Positions 8,380 to 16,764 of a stretch of 64,000 nucleotides of DNA are shown piece after piece. Origin of the DNA: Polyangium sp. 15x6 (lineage in GTDB: Bacteria; Myxococcota_A; Polyangia; Polyangiales; Polyangiaceae). The notes below the pieces were generated by a model. It had not been told where the DNA came from. It worked only from the letters and a program-made list of their open reading frames with translations, and made no database searches. How positions within the stretch are numbered: position 1 is the first letter of the stretch; the number at the start of each line of letters is the position of its first letter. The translations under genes and the position numbers were made by a program. Location of the stretch: positions 1 through 64,000 of the forward strand of contig NZ_JASBQE010000022.1 in NCBI RefSeq assembly GCF_029960785.1, in the 5' to 3' direction.

Positions 8380-9834
8380 ATGAGCACGCCGAGCCCCGGT
8401 GATGTCCTCTCGGGAAAATTCCGGATCGAGCGGGTGCTCGGGGAAGGCGGCATGGGCGTCGTGCTCGCCGCGCACCACCTGCACCTCGGCCGCACCGTGG
8501 CCATCAAGCTCTTGCAGCCCGAGGCCCTGAAGCACCAGGAGATCGTCGCGCGCTTCGCCAACGAGGCGCGGAGCGCGAGCCGCATTCAGAGCGAGCACGT
8601 GGCGCGCGTGCTCGACGTCGGCACGCTCGACACGGGCGAGCCGTACATGGTCATGGAGTACCTCGAGGGGTCGGACCTCTCGAAGCACGTAAAGCGAAAC
8701 GGCCCGCTCGCGATCGAGGACGCGGTCGAGTATCTGCTGCAGGCGTGCGAGGCGCTCGCCGAGGCGCACGTCGCGGGGATCGTGCATCGCGACCTGAAGC
8801 CGGCGAACCTGTATTTGACGCGGCGGGCGGACGGCTCGGCGTGCGTGAAGGTGCTCGATTTCGGCATCTCCAAGGCGGCGCTCGTGGGCGCGTCGCCCGA
8901 TGCACAGCACATGACGCAGACCCAGAGCGTGCTCGGCACGCCGGGGTACATGGCGCCGGAGCAGCTCCGCTCGTCGAAGCACGTCGATCCGCGCACCGAC
9001 ATCTGGGCGCTCGGGGTCATCCTGCAGGAGCTCCTGACGGGCAAGCTCGCATTCCAGGGCTCGACCGTGCCGGAGGTCTACGCCGCCATTCTCGGAGAGC
9101 CCCCGGCGCCTTTGCGGACGCTGCGCCCGGACGCGCCGCCCGCGCTCGAAGCGGTGATCCTGCGTTGCCTCGAAAAGGACGCCGCGCGGAGGTTCGCGAG
9201 CGTCGGCGAGCTCGCGGCGGCGCTCGTCCCGTTCGCGCCGCAGCGGGCGCGTCTGTCCGCCGAGCGGATTGGCCGGATCACGGGCGTCGCGGTCCCGCCG
9301 ACGGGGGCGACGCTGGCGCCTCGATCGGGCATCTCGGTGGCGCCGCCGGCCCCGGGGCCGTCCGTGCAGCAGGGCGGCGTGGCGCCGACGATCGCGGGGA
9401 CGGGCTATGCGACGGGCCCGACGCTGGGGCCTGCGCATTCGGGCTACGGCGTGCAGGGGCCGACGCCGCCGGGATATGGCCCGCAGGGGGCGACGCCGCC
9501 GGGATATCACGCGCAGCCGCCGCAGCAGGGGTATGGTCCGCAGGGCCCGACGCCGCCGGGATACCACGCGCAGCCGCAGCAGGGGTATGGTCCGCAGGGC
9601 CCGACACCGCCGGGATACCATGCGCAGCCGCAGCAGCCTTACGGGACGGCGTATGGCGTGCAGCCGATGGCGCCGGCGGATCCGAACAAGGGCAAGATGC
9701 ACCCTTCGACGATCGCGCTCATCGCCGTTCTGGGGCTGATCATGGTGACGTTCGGCGGATGCATGACATGTGTATGCATCGCCGGCGCGGACGCGGATGA
9801 GCAATCGAATCAGAAATCAGGGCAGGCGCGGTAA
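8380..9834 (+). CDS. Membrane-anchored Ser/Thr protein kinase
   Basis: 484 aa Hanks-type kinase. The glycine loop GEGGMG is at 21-26, VAIK lysine near 43, HRDLKPAN near 136, VLDFGIS near 161 and APEQL in the activation segment, so all catalytic residues are present. After about residue 290 comes a Pro/Gly/Gln-rich linker with repeats of GYGPQGPTPPGYHAQPQ (about three to four copies). It is followed by a single hydrophobic segment (IALIAVLGLIMVTFGG) with cysteines (CMTCVC) and a short polar tail ending near 484, so the kinase domain should face the cytosol. The reading frame runs upstream to 7396 but the kinase fold and the ATG at 8380 mark the likely start. The TM tail is duplicated at 10395-10520. 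Confidence 0.93.
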   Translation: MSTPSPGDVLSGKFRIERVLGEGGMGVVLAAHHLHLGRTVAIKLLQPEALKHQEIVARFANEARSASRIQSEHVARVLDVGTLDTGEPYMVMEYLEGSDLSKHVKRNGPLAIEDAVEYLLQACEALAEAHVAGIVHRDLKPANLYLTRRADGSACVKVLDFGISKAALVGASPDAQHMTQTQSVLGTPGYMAPEQLRSSKHVDPRTDIWALGVILQELLTGKLAFQGSTVPEVYAAILGEPPAPLRTLRPDAPPALEAVILRCLEKDAARRFASVGELAAALVPFAPQRARLSAERIGRITGVAVPPTGATLAPRSGISVAPPAPGPSVQQGGVAPTIAGTGYATGPTLGPAHSGYGVQGPTPPGYGPQGATPPGYHAQPPQQGYGPQGPTPPGYHAQPQQGYGPQGPTPPGYHAQPQQPYGTAYGVQPMAPADPNKGKMHPSTIALIAVLGLIMVTFGGCMTCVCIAGADADEQSNQKSGQAR

Positions 9835-10202
9835 GCCGGACGATTCGTTTTGCCCGGAGCGCACCGCCCGGGCGGCCATGCCTGCTCATCCGCCTCGGAT
9901 TTCGACCCCGTGGCCGCGCGTGTCGGCAATGGCGGAGGGGCGCCGGCACGTTCCTCCGCGCTTCGGCATGCGCCCCTGACTCCCCGCTTGCGGGATGGGC
10001 GGCATCCGGCGTCCGAGGCATGGCGGGCAGAAATCCAAGAAATCCAAGTCGCTCGCGGGAAAACGCGACTCGATCGCTTCCACCCGTAGGACTTACACGA
10101 CATCTACATCCTTCTCCGGGTGGAGATCGGGGCATTCTCCCATTTACCCGTCGTCTTCGACGAGTATCTTTTCTCCGATCACTTCATGAAAGGAGGCTGG
10201 CC
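9835..10202. other. Non-coding gap after kinase
   Basis: 368 bp with no ORF showing convincing codon structure. I see no hairpin-family element and no tandem repeat. The right end carries the strong Shine-Dalgarno of the next small gene (AAAGGAGG at about 10188-10195). Confidence 0.6.
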
Positions 10203-10391
10203 ATGAGGCGAGGTTACATCATCGGGACGATATCGGTGGTGGCAATTGTCAGTGCCTTCGTGATGCCTCCCTCCCCGGTGCTGGGCAGCGGCACGGGTGT
10301 TTTCGAGGGGGTCAGAGGAAGACTCGACTTCAAGGACGACGTCGACGCCGTCCCGATAAGATTCCTCTACAGAGGTCACCTTCGGTTCTGA
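10203..10391 (+). CDS. Small exported hypothetical protein
   Basis: 62 aa from ATG, preceded by AAAGGAGG with about 7-nt spacing, one of the best ribosome binding sites in the window. The N-terminus MRRGYIIGTISVVAIVSAFV followed by a possible cleavage region (VLGSG) predicts a signal peptide or a single membrane anchor, leaving a mature part of only about 35 residues. No family recognised. The stop is 3 nt upstream of the ATG of the kinase-tail duplicate, so the two short frames could be co-translated. It may be a remnant of a gene destroyed by the duplication. Confidence 0.5.
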   Translation: MRRGYIIGTISVVAIVSAFVMPPSPVLGSGTGVFEGVRGRLDFKDDVDAVPIRFLYRGHLRF

Positions 10392-10394
10392 TGG

Positions 10395-10580
10395 ATGCAG
10401 CCCTCGACGGTCGCGCTGATCGCCGTTCTGGGTCTGATCGTGGTGACGTTCGGCGGGGACCTGACGTGCGTGTGCGCCGCCGGCACGGGCGGCGCACAAT
10501 CGAATCAGAAATCGGGGCAAGCCCGATGGGGGCGGGGGCGGGACCGAATCAGGCGGCCATGGCGGCGGCGGAGAGCTTGA
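10395..10580 (+). pseudogene. Duplicated C-terminal tail of the kinase at 8380
   Basis: A 61-codon frame whose first 42 residues match the kinase tail: STVALIAVLGLIVVTFGG, then TCVCAAG, then QSNQKSGQAR, against STIALIAVLGLIMVTFGG, TCVCIAG and QSNQKSGQAR in the kinase. Homology at DNA level covers about 10395-10520 and stops where the kinase has its TAA, replaced here by TGG, so the frame reads on into unrelated sequence and overlaps the VOC gene's 3' end. Either a relic of a second kinase gene whose catalytic part is lost or a free-standing one-TM peptide. I favour a relic because only the tail is present. Confidence 0.6.
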
Positions 10581-11340
10581 TGATGGAGAAGGTCGCGCCG
10601 TAGGGGTCCGCGACCACGGCGATGCGGCCGTAGGGCGTATCGAACGGGCCGTGCATCACCTTGCCGCCGAGCTCCTCGATCTTCTTACACGCGTCCTCGG
10701 CGCTATCGACGGCGAAGTACGGCATCCAGTGCGGCGGGATCGAGGCATCCCACTGCTCGTTCATTTGCATGATGCCGGAGACGGCTTTGTCGCCCTTGTG
10801 GAGCGTGTAGTACGTCATGCCGGGCATCTCCATCGGCATCTTCCGGGCCTCGACGTCGAGGACCTTGCTGTAGAACGCCGCGGCCTTCTCGCTCTCGCGC
10901 GTGGCGACCTCGCACCAGGTCATGGCGCCGTGCTCGTCGATGATCTGCGCGCCCTTGTGGACGCGGCCCTGCCAGAAGCCGAAGACGGCGCCCGTCGGGT
11001 CGACGCAGACGAGCATCCGGCCCTGATCCATCACGTCCATCGGCTCCATCATCAGCTGGCCGCCGAACTCGCGGACCTTGGCGGCGGTGGCGTCGGCGTC
11101 CCTGGTGTCGAAATAGACGCTCCACGACGTGGGGTAGGGCGCGTCTTCGGGGCGCTTGCCCATGCCGGCGGCATTACGGCCGTTCTTCTGGCACATCGTG
11201 TAGTACATCGTCTCGGCGGTACCCTGGATGAAGGTCCAGCCGAAGAGGTCCCCGTAAAACTTCTGCGCCCCCGCGAGGTCCGGCGTCATGAGGTCGAACC
11301 ACGTGGGTGTACCCGCGTCGTGCCCGTCGACGTTGCTCAT
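10549..11340 (-). CDS. VOC-family (glyoxalase/bleomycin-resistance-like) two-domain protein
   Basis: 263 aa with two tandem VOC (beta-alpha-beta-beta-beta) modules, residues about 8-125 and 135-260. Each has a TPTWFDL/MTWCEVAT opening strand, a KFYGDLFGW or AFYSKVLD helix, and a DPTGAVFGFWQ or DPYGATFSI closing strand. Relatives of this two-domain form are annotated as glyoxalases or hydroxylases (CFP-30B type), but substrate and metal dependence cannot be read here. Start fixed by GGGAGG about 8 nt before ATG at 11340. Divergent from the MBL gene at 11679. The 3' end overlaps the kinase-tail duplicate on the other strand. Confidence 0.88.
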   Translation of the reverse strand: MSNVDGHDAGTPTWFDLMTPDLAGAQKFYGDLFGWTFIQGTAETMYYTMCQKNGRNAAGMGKRPEDAPYPTSWSVYFDTRDADATAAKVREFGGQLMMEPMDVMDQGRMLVCVDPTGAVFGFWQGRVHKGAQIIDEHGAMTWCEVATRESEKAAAFYSKVLDVEARKMPMEMPGMTYYTLHKGDKAVSGIMQMNEQWDASIPPHWMPYFAVDSAEDACKKIEELGGKVMHGPFDTPYGRIAVVADPYGATFSIIKLSAAAMAA

Positions 11341-11486
11341 CGTCTCTTTCCTCCCTACCTGCGTTTTCGTGTTCGAGGACGGAAGACCCACCCCCGCGCG
11401 CACCAAGCATGCCTTACACGAGCCTCTCGGGACGCGTCAACGAGAAACGCCGACGCGTGTTTGCCCGGGTTTGTCGGAGTCATTTC

Positions 11487-11503
11487 ACTGGCACTGTGCC
11501 AGT
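11487..11503. promoter_or_regulatory. Perfect 8-bp inverted repeat in a divergent intergenic region
   Basis: ACTGGCACtGTGCCAGT, an 8-bp perfect dyad around a single T. It is located 147 bp upstream of the VOC gene start and 176 bp upstream of the MBL gene start, immediately left of hairpin copy C. It could be a dimeric repressor operator for the divergent pair or simply an extra stem of the adjacent repeat. No evidence chooses between these. Confidence 0.4.
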
Positions 11504-11504
11504 T

Positions 11505-11652
11505 GGCCAGACCGCCGCGCCGGTCTTCCCTCGGCCCGTTCGATGAACTGCGCATCGCGCAGTTCATCGACCCCGGGTCCAGCGCTTGCGCTGGTCCGGG
11601 TCCAGGGGCGGACAGCCCCTGGTGGGGCCTGGGGCGAAGCCCCAGCGCAGCG
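11505..11652. repeat. Multi-hairpin repeat, copy C (half element)
   Basis: It contains part of the central core (CCGGTCTTCCCTCGGCCCGTT) followed by H1 at 11541-11569 (13-bp arms CGATGAACTGCGC/GCGCAGTTCATCG, loop ATC), H2 at 11579-11594, H3 at 11602-11622 and H4 at 11629-11645 (CTGGGGC/GCCCCAG, loop GAA). The left half is absent. Unlike most copies it lies between divergent genes, so it must be transcribed, if at all, as part of the MBL gene's leader. Confidence 0.85.
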
Positions 11653-11678
11653 GCCACCAGGTCTGCTAAGCTCGACGC

Positions 11679-12608
11679 ATGAGCTCCTCGCGCCTCGTCA
11701 CGATCGACTGCGATTACCTTGGCCCCGGCGTTGCCGCCGCTTATCTCCGTGTGGAGGGCGACGAAGCGGCATTCGTGGAGACGAACACCACGCATGCGGT
11801 CCCCCGGCTGCTCGAGGCGCTCGATCGTGAGGGGATTGCGCGGGAGGCTGTGCGGTGGGTCATCGTCACGCACGTCCACCTCGACCATGCTGGGGGCGCT
11901 TCGGCGTTGCTCGCTGCGCTGCCGAATGCGACCGTGCTCGCGCATCCGCGGGCGGCGCGACACCTCGTCGATCCGTCGAAGCTCGTCAAGAGCGCCGAGG
12001 CTGTTTATGGCGTTGCGCGGTTTGCCGAGCTCTACGGGACGATCTTGCCGATTGACGCGGCGCGCGTGCGGTCGCTCGACGATCGGGAGACGGCCCCGCT
12101 TGGCGGCGCGACGCTCACGTTCGTGCACACGCGCGGGCATGCGAACCACCATTTCGTCGTGCTCGATCCGGCCCGGGAGGCTGTGTTCACCGGCGACACG
12201 TTTGGCCTCGTCTATCCGCGGCTCCAGCGCGGCCGCCGCCTCGCGTTCCCTTCCACGAGCCCGACGGATTTCGACGCGGACGCGGCGCATGCGAGCATCG
12301 AGGTGGTCCGGACGTCGGGGGCGCGGCGCGCGGCGCTCACGCATTTCGGCGAGATCGAGGACCTCGACGTCGTGGCCACGCAGCTCCACCGGTGGATCGA
12401 CCTGTCCGCTTCGCTCGTCGAGGCGGCCGTGCCGCTCGCGCCGGCCGAGGCCGAGGCCATGATTCGTGGGGCGCTCGAAAAGGAGATGGATCGCGCGGCC
12501 GAGGAGGCGGGCTTCTCGCTCGACGCCGAGGATCGCGCGCTTCTGGAGCTGGATATCGCGCTCAACGCGCAGGGGCTCGCGTACGTCGCGTCGAAGCGGC
12601 GCGGGTGA
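11679..12608 (+). CDS. MBL-fold metallo-hydrolase
   Basis: 309 aa metallo-beta-lactamase-fold hydrolase. The metal-binding motif THVHLDHAGG is at about residues 64-73, further ligands at GHANHH and FTGDTFG, and a final His in THFGE (about 226). It is most like the alkyl-sulfatase-unrelated, RNase-Z-unrelated single-domain MBL hydrolases acting on small molecules; substrate unknown. The C-terminal 80 residues form a helical extension rich in Glu/Ala. No clear Shine-Dalgarno is present. The leader contains hairpin copy C ending about 27 bp before the ATG. It converges with the SRPBCC gene, 3 bp between stops. Confidence 0.88.
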   Translation: MSSSRLVTIDCDYLGPGVAAAYLRVEGDEAAFVETNTTHAVPRLLEALDREGIAREAVRWVIVTHVHLDHAGGASALLAALPNATVLAHPRAARHLVDPSKLVKSAEAVYGVARFAELYGTILPIDAARVRSLDDRETAPLGGATLTFVHTRGHANHHFVVLDPAREAVFTGDTFGLVYPRLQRGRRLAFPSTSPTDFDADAAHASIEVVRTSGARRAALTHFGEIEDLDVVATQLHRWIDLSASLVEAAVPLAPAEAEAMIRGALEKEMDRAAEEAGFSLDAEDRALLELDIALNAQGLAYVASKRRG

Positions 12609-12611
12609 ACG

Positions 12612-13055
12612 TCAGCGCCGCGGAATCGTCCCTTCCGTCACCATTCGCCGCACCGTCGCGAGCGTCGCTGCCACGGCCTTCCGATACACGGGCTCGAGCT
12701 CCCGCGCCTTCGCCTCGTCTTCCTCGGGCACGCCGAAGACGAAGCGGAGCACGAGCGCGCCGTCGGGCTGCTCGTCGATCACGTTGTCGACCCACCCCGG
12801 CGCCCCCGCGACGCGCTCGAAATGCACGCGCGTCTCGGGCTCGAACGTCACGCGCTCCCGGATGGGCTGGCCTCCGAATTCGATCTCGCGCAAGAGCCAG
12901 CCGTCGCCCTTCTCCAGGACCTCGCATCGCCTCATTCCCGGCACGAACGGCAGCGCGTCCTCCGCCTTCATTTCGAGCCCCCGCCATACCTCGGCCCGCG
13001 AAAGCGGCAGCTCGCCCGGCTCGTTCACCGTGACCTCGTAGCTGAGCTCCTTCAT
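12612..13055 (-). CDS. SRPBCC/AtaL-like (DUF1857 type) protein
   Basis: 147 aa. The opening strand motif SYEVTVNEP followed by LSRAEVWRGLEMKAEDALPFVPGM and the alternating strands ending in a long C-terminal helix (about residues 112-140) fit the START-like SRPBCC fold of the DUF1857/AtaL group. These are small hydrophobic-ligand binders of largely unknown role; AtaL homologues occur near secondary-metabolite genes. Start at ATG 13055, with AGGAG 6-7 nt upstream. It lies 55 bp downstream of thiE on the same strand, so it may be read from the thiamine operon, though no functional link is evident. Confidence 0.7.
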   Translation of the reverse strand: MKELSYEVTVNEPGELPLSRAEVWRGLEMKAEDALPFVPGMRRCEVLEKGDGWLLREIEFGGQPIRERVTFEPETRVHFERVAGAPGWVDNVIDEQPDGALVLRFVFGVPEEDEAKARELEPVYRKAVAATLATVRRMVTEGTIPRR

Positions 13056-13110
13056 GATCGGCTCCTCTCGCCGCCAGCGTAGCGCGGAACCGCGCCGCGG
13101 GAAACGTCGG

Positions 13111-13728
13111 TCATTCCGGGGCGCGTGGCCACGTCGCCCGCGCGTCGAGCCAGGCCTTGCAGCGGGCCTCGGGATCGGGATTCGAGAGGACGTCCGAGAT
13201 GACCGCGATCGAATCCGCGCCCGCCCGCGCCACACCCTCGGCGCGCTCCAGCGTGATTCCTCCGATCGCGACGAGCGGCCGCCGCGCGATGCGCTTCCAT
13301 TCGCCGATGCGATCGAGCCCCTGCGCCGCCCAGGGCATCACCTTGAGCGTCGTCGGATACACCGGGCCGAGGGCCACGTAATCGGGATCGACCGCGAGCG
13401 CCGTGTCGAGCTCCTCGTGGCTGTGCGTCGAGACGCCGAGCTTGAGACCCGCCCGCCGGATCGCCGCGACGTCGGCCTCCGCGAGATCCTCCTGCCCGAG
13501 GTGCACCCATTCCGCGCCGAGGTCGATCGCGTCCTGCCAGAAATCGTTCACCACGAGCATCGCCCCGCGCGCCCGGCATGCTTCGATCGACGCCGCGATC
13601 TCCGCCCGCCGCGCCAAAGGCTCGAGCCCCTTCATGCGGAGCTGTACGAATCGCAAACCCAGCGGAAGCAGGCGATCGAGCCACCGGGCACTGTCCACGA
13701 TCAGATAGAAACGATCCAGCACGAGCAT
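13111..13728 (-). CDS. thiE: Thiamine phosphate synthase
   Basis: 205 aa TIM-barrel enzyme joining the thiazole and pyrimidine moieties of thiamine. Visible motifs: FVQLRMK near 28, VNDFWQDAIDLGAEWVHLGQ at about 59-78 (diphosphate/Mg site), LGPVYPT near 121 and AIGGIT near 149. Length is at the family norm. Last of the thiO-thiS-thiG-thiE run; 15 bp separate it from thiG. A TenI-like aminase paralogue is an alternative, but the operon context with thiS and thiG favours ThiE function. Confidence 0.87.
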   Translation of the reverse strand: MLVLDRFYLIVDSARWLDRLLPLGLRFVQLRMKGLEPLARRAEIAASIEACRARGAMLVVNDFWQDAIDLGAEWVHLGQEDLAEADVAAIRRAGLKLGVSTHSHEELDTALAVDPDYVALGPVYPTTLKVMPWAAQGLDRIGEWKRIARRPLVAIGGITLERAEGVARAGADSIAVISDVLSNPDPEARCKAWLDARATWPRAPE

Positions 13729-13743
13729 CGTCCGCTCCTCGAA

Positions 13744-14529
13744 TCAGCCTGCAAAAGGCGAGAACGGCGCGCCGAACGTCGGCGTCGACGCCGTGGCGAG
13801 GTCCGTGGGCTCCATGAGCCCCGCCTCGTGCGCCCTTCGCCCCGCGCGAATGGCCTCGGCGAACGCCTCCGCCATGGTCGGCGGATCGCCCGCGGTCGCG
13901 ACGGCCGTGTTGATCAGAATGGCGTCGTATCCCATTTCCATCGCCGCCGCCGCGTGGCTCGGCGCGCCGATGCCCGCGTCCACGACCAGCGTGATCCCCG
14001 GGAAATGTTTCCGGAGCAGCCGGAGCGCGTAGGGATTGTTGAGCCCCCGGCCCGTCCCGATCGGCGCGCCCCACGGCATGAGCACGCGGCAGCCCGCCTC
14101 GACGAGCTTCTCGGCGAGCACGAGATCATCCGTCATGTAAGGAAAAACCTCGAACCCCTCCGCCACGAGCGCGCGTGTCGCTTCCACGAGCGCGAACGGA
14201 TCGGGCTGGAGCGTCACGTCGTCGCCGATGACCTCGAGCTTGATCCACGGCGTCCCGAAGACCTCGCGCGCCATCCGCGCCGTGGTCACGGCCTCTCGCA
14301 CGGAATGGCAGCCGGCCGTGTTCGGCAAGACCGTCACGGAGAGCGCCTTCACGAGCTCCCAGAAGGCCTGACCCGCCTTCGCGCCGGCTGCGGATTCACG
14401 CCGCAGGGACACGGTCACGATCTGCGCGCCCGAGCGCGCCACCGCCTGGCCGAGCGCCTCGGGCGAGGGATATCGCGCCGTCCCGAGGAGCAGCCTGCTT
14501 TCGAACGTGCGCCCATAAAAATCGACCAT
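13744..14529 (-). CDS. thiG: Thiazole synthase
   Basis: 261 aa. Builds the thiamine thiazole phosphate from DXP, dehydroglycine and the ThiS thiocarboxylate. The Schiff-base lysine lies in [10 protein letters not shown] (K97). LPNTAGC (68-74), a [12 protein letters not shown] phosphate loop and the final [10 protein letters not shown] and ILINTAVA motifs are complete. Two ATGs compete: 14535 overlaps the thiS stop by 4 nt, but the GGGAGG lies directly against it; ATG 14529 has the same GGGAGG at a normal 6-nt spacing and begins with the family-typical VDFYGR, so I chose it. The C-terminus is a little extended ([10 protein letters not shown]). Confidence 0.93.
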   Translation of the reverse strand: MVDFYGRTFESRLLLGTARYPSPEALGQAVARSGAQIVTVSLRRESAAGAKAGQAFWELVKALSVTVLPNTAGCHSVREAVTTARMAREVFGTPWIKLEVIGDDVTLQPDPFALVEATRALVAEGFEVFPYMTDDLVLAEKLVEAGCRVLMPWGAPIGTGRGLNNPYALRLLRKHFPGITLVVDAGIGAPSHAAAAMEMGYDAILINTAVATAGDPPTMAEAFAEAIRAGRRAHEAGLMEPTDLATASTPTFGAPFSPFAG

Positions 14530-14531
14530 GC

Positions 14532-14729
14532 TCATCCTCCCTGCATGGGCCGGAGCACCTCGACGGCGTCGCCCTCGGCGAGCTTCGTCTCGGCCCGGAG
14601 GGTGCGCGGCACGAACTCGCCGTTGAGCGCGGTCGCGACCACCGAGACGTCGAACCCTCGGTCCTCGATCAGCGCGGCGAGATCCTCCGCCGTCGTATCG
14701 ATCAGTTCACCATTCAGCCGGATCCGCAT
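14532..14729 (-). CDS. thiS: Sulfur carrier protein ThiS
   Basis: 65 aa ubiquitin-fold carrier ending in the essential Gly-Gly (RPMQGG), which is adenylated and thiocarboxylated to donate sulfur to ThiG. It starts at ATG 14729 (MRIRLNGE), inside the 3' end of thiO (23-bp overlap), so it is translated by coupling. The frame runs upstream to 14825, but the fold starts here. No thiF adenylyltransferase lies in the window, so activation must come from elsewhere in the genome. Confidence 0.92.
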   Translation of the reverse strand: MRIRLNGELIDTTAEDLAALIEDRGFDVSVVATALNGEFVPRTLRAETKLAEGDAVEVLRPMQGG

Positions 14730-15738
14730 GCATGACCTCGTTCGGGGTGATCTTTCCGCGGAGAACGTCGAGGACCCGCGCGGCGAGCGCCGGCGCGAGG
14801 AGCCAGCCGTGGCGATACAATCCATTCACGGCGATCGTGCGCCCGGAGACCTCGATCCGCGGCGCGTTGTCGGGGAAGGCGGGCCTTTGCCCCGCATTGA
14901 GCTCCAGGATCTCCGCCTCGGCGAACGCGGGGTGGAGCGCATACGCCTGCGTGAGGAGCTCGCCGGCCGAGCGCAACGTGACGCGCGTCTCCTCGCTCGG
15001 ATCGGGCGACTCCGATTCGATCGTCGTCGCGCCGATCATGAAGACGCCGCCCTCGCGCGGCACCACGTACAGCGGATGGCGGTGGTGGAGCAGGCGCACG
15101 GGCCGCGAGAGCGAAACGTCCCGGCTCCGGACGAGGGCCATTTCGCCTTTGACGCCGCGCAACGTGGGAAACCTGTCCCGGGCGCCGAGGCCCCGCGCGT
15201 CGACGATGTGATCGGCATGGACGGGCCCGAGATCCCCGGAAAAACCGAATTCGATCGGCACGCCGGCCTCGTGGAGCCACGTCTTCAGCGCTTGCAGCGT
15301 GCGCCGCGGGTCGAGGTGCCCTTCGTGCGGGAAAAAGAGCCCGCGCCGGTAGCGGCCGGCGAGGGCCGGCTCGAGCGCGCCGAGGGCCTCTTCGTCGAGG
15401 CTCCGGTGATTCCGGGTCAGCCGCTCGAATCGGGTGAGCACGCCCGGCTCGCGGGGGGGCGCGACGACCAGGGTCCCGTTCGTCTCGACGCCCGGGACGA
15501 GCGACGGCCAGAGCGCGAGCGACCGCCGGCCGAGGGCGACCACGAGCGGGTCGGCGATCTCGGCCTCGCAGTCGGGCGCGAGCATGCCGCCGGAGCGCCA
15601 CGCGGCGCTCGCCGTGATATCGGCGGCGCGCTCGTGGACCGCGACCCGGAGCCCTGCGCGCACGAGCGTGACGGCGGCGACGAGCCCCATCACGCCGGCG
15701 CCGAGCACGGCGACGTCGAGCCGTCCGGAATCGACCAT
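14707..15738 (-). CDS. thiO: Glycine oxidase ThiO
   Basis: 343 aa DAO-family flavoenzyme that oxidises glycine to the imine used for thiazole formation. The N-terminal FAD motif is VAVLGAGVMGLVAAVTL (about 9-25), ASAAWRSGGML provides the isoalloxazine contact near 43-53, and the C-terminal NGLYRHGWLLAPALA is the conserved flavin/substrate segment. First gene of thiO-thiS-thiG-thiE, with a 23-bp overlap into thiS. The 106 bp to the divergent beta-lactamase holds no recognisable TPP riboswitch. An aerobic (ThiO) rather than ThiH route is thus indicated. Confidence 0.9.
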   Translation of the reverse strand: MVDSGRLDVAVLGAGVMGLVAAVTLVRAGLRVAVHERAADITASAAWRSGGMLAPDCEAEIADPLVVALGRRSLALWPSLVPGVETNGTLVVAPPREPGVLTRFERLTRNHRSLDEEALGALEPALAGRYRRGLFFPHEGHLDPRRTLQALKTWLHEAGVPIEFGFSGDLGPVHADHIVDARGLGARDRFPTLRGVKGEMALVRSRDVSLSRPVRLLHHRHPLYVVPREGGVFMIGATTIESESPDPSEETRVTLRSAGELLTQAYALHPAFAEAEILELNAGQRPAFPDNAPRIEVSGRTIAVNGLYRHGWLLAPALAARVLDVLRGKITPNEVMHADPAEW

Positions 15739-15844
15739 CGGGCTTCTCCTAGCCGCGACCGTCGCTTCGTGTCAACCATCGATGCGGCTCCACGAAACGT
15801 GCCCCGGCTGGAAATGCGTCGGTCCGGACGAGCGTTCGCGCGTC

Positions 15845-16744
15845 ATGACCCCACGCATGCGCCCCCTCGCCGCCGCCGCGGGCCTCCTCGCCGCGCCTTT
15901 GCTCCTCCTTGCCGCGGGCTGCACGCACGGCGCCGCCACGGTCCCGGACCCGAGCGTGCCCCGGACTCCCAAGGCGGCCGCGTCCCGGTTTTCCGGGCTC
16001 GTCGGCTGCTTCACCATGGTCGAGCTCGGCACCGGCGAGACGGTCGAGTACGGCGGCGACGAGTGCGACGTGCGCACCTCGCCCGCCTCGACGTTCAAGA
16101 TTCCGAACGCGCTCATCGCGGTCGACACGGGCGTGGTGCAGGACGAGACCACGGTGTTTCGCTGGGACGGCAAGGAGCGATGGCGCGCCACGTGGAACCG
16201 CGATCATTCGCTCGCCACCGCGATGTGGCACTCGACGGTCTGGTATTTCCAGCGCATCGCCGAGCAGGTCGGCGAGCCTCGTTATCGCGCGTATCTCTCG
16301 GCATTCCGATACGGCAATGCCGATCCCTCGGGCGACGTGACCATGTTCTGGCTGAACGACACGCTCAAGATCTCGCCCCGCGAGGAGCGCCGTTTCCTCG
16401 CCGCGCTCTACGAAAACAAGCTGCCCGTCTCGCCGCGCGCGACGACCGTCGTGAAGAAGACCCTCGAATTGCGCGGCGACGCCGTGGAGCACGTGCGCGA
16501 TCGGCATCCGTTCATCGACCAGATTCCCGCGACCGTGGTTTTCAGCGGGAAGACCGGCAGCGCGCTCCCCGGCGATGGCCCGCCGGGGCCGCTCGGCGCG
16601 ATCGGATGGTTCGTCGGCGCGCTGGAGAAGGAAGGCCGCACGTGGGTGTTCGCGTGCCGCATTCGATCGAACGACGAGAAGAAGATCGGCCCGGAGGCCG
16701 CGAAGATCACCTACGACATCCTGAAGAGCGAAGGGATGCTCTGA
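15845..16744 (+). CDS. Class D (OXA-type) beta-lactamase, lipoprotein
   Basis: 299 aa. Signal peptide with lipobox LLAAGC predicts a lipid-anchored periplasmic enzyme. All class D active-site motifs are present: STFK (nucleophile Ser and carbamylated Lys, about 80-83), S-x-V as STVWYFQ (about 131-137), YGN in FRYGNAD, and KTG in SGKTGSAL. This is the serine beta-lactamase fold; true antibiotic hydrolysis versus a PBP/BlaR-like sensor role cannot be decided, but no sensor domain is attached. No mobile element is adjacent, so it looks like an intrinsic chromosomal enzyme. The downstream flank is hairpin copy D. Confidence 0.9.
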   Translation: MTPRMRPLAAAAGLLAAPLLLLAAGCTHGAATVPDPSVPRTPKAAASRFSGLVGCFTMVELGTGETVEYGGDECDVRTSPASTFKIPNALIAVDTGVVQDETTVFRWDGKERWRATWNRDHSLATAMWHSTVWYFQRIAEQVGEPRYRAYLSAFRYGNADPSGDVTMFWLNDTLKISPREERRFLAALYENKLPVSPRATTVVKKTLELRGDAVEHVRDRHPFIDQIPATVVFSGKTGSALPGDGPPGPLGAIGWFVGALEKEGRTWVFACRIRSNDEKKIGPEAAKITYDILKSEGML

Positions 16745-16764
16745 CGTACACGCTCTTCTTTGGG

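Noticed and set aside
11487-11503. TGGCAC-containing palindrome considered as a sigma-54 -24 element
   Set aside because: The -12 TTGC box is absent at the required spacing on either strand; kept only as an inverted repeat.
15739-15844. TPP riboswitch before the thi operon
   Set aside because: The conserved CUGAGA and ACCUGAU-type segments were not seen on the minus strand.
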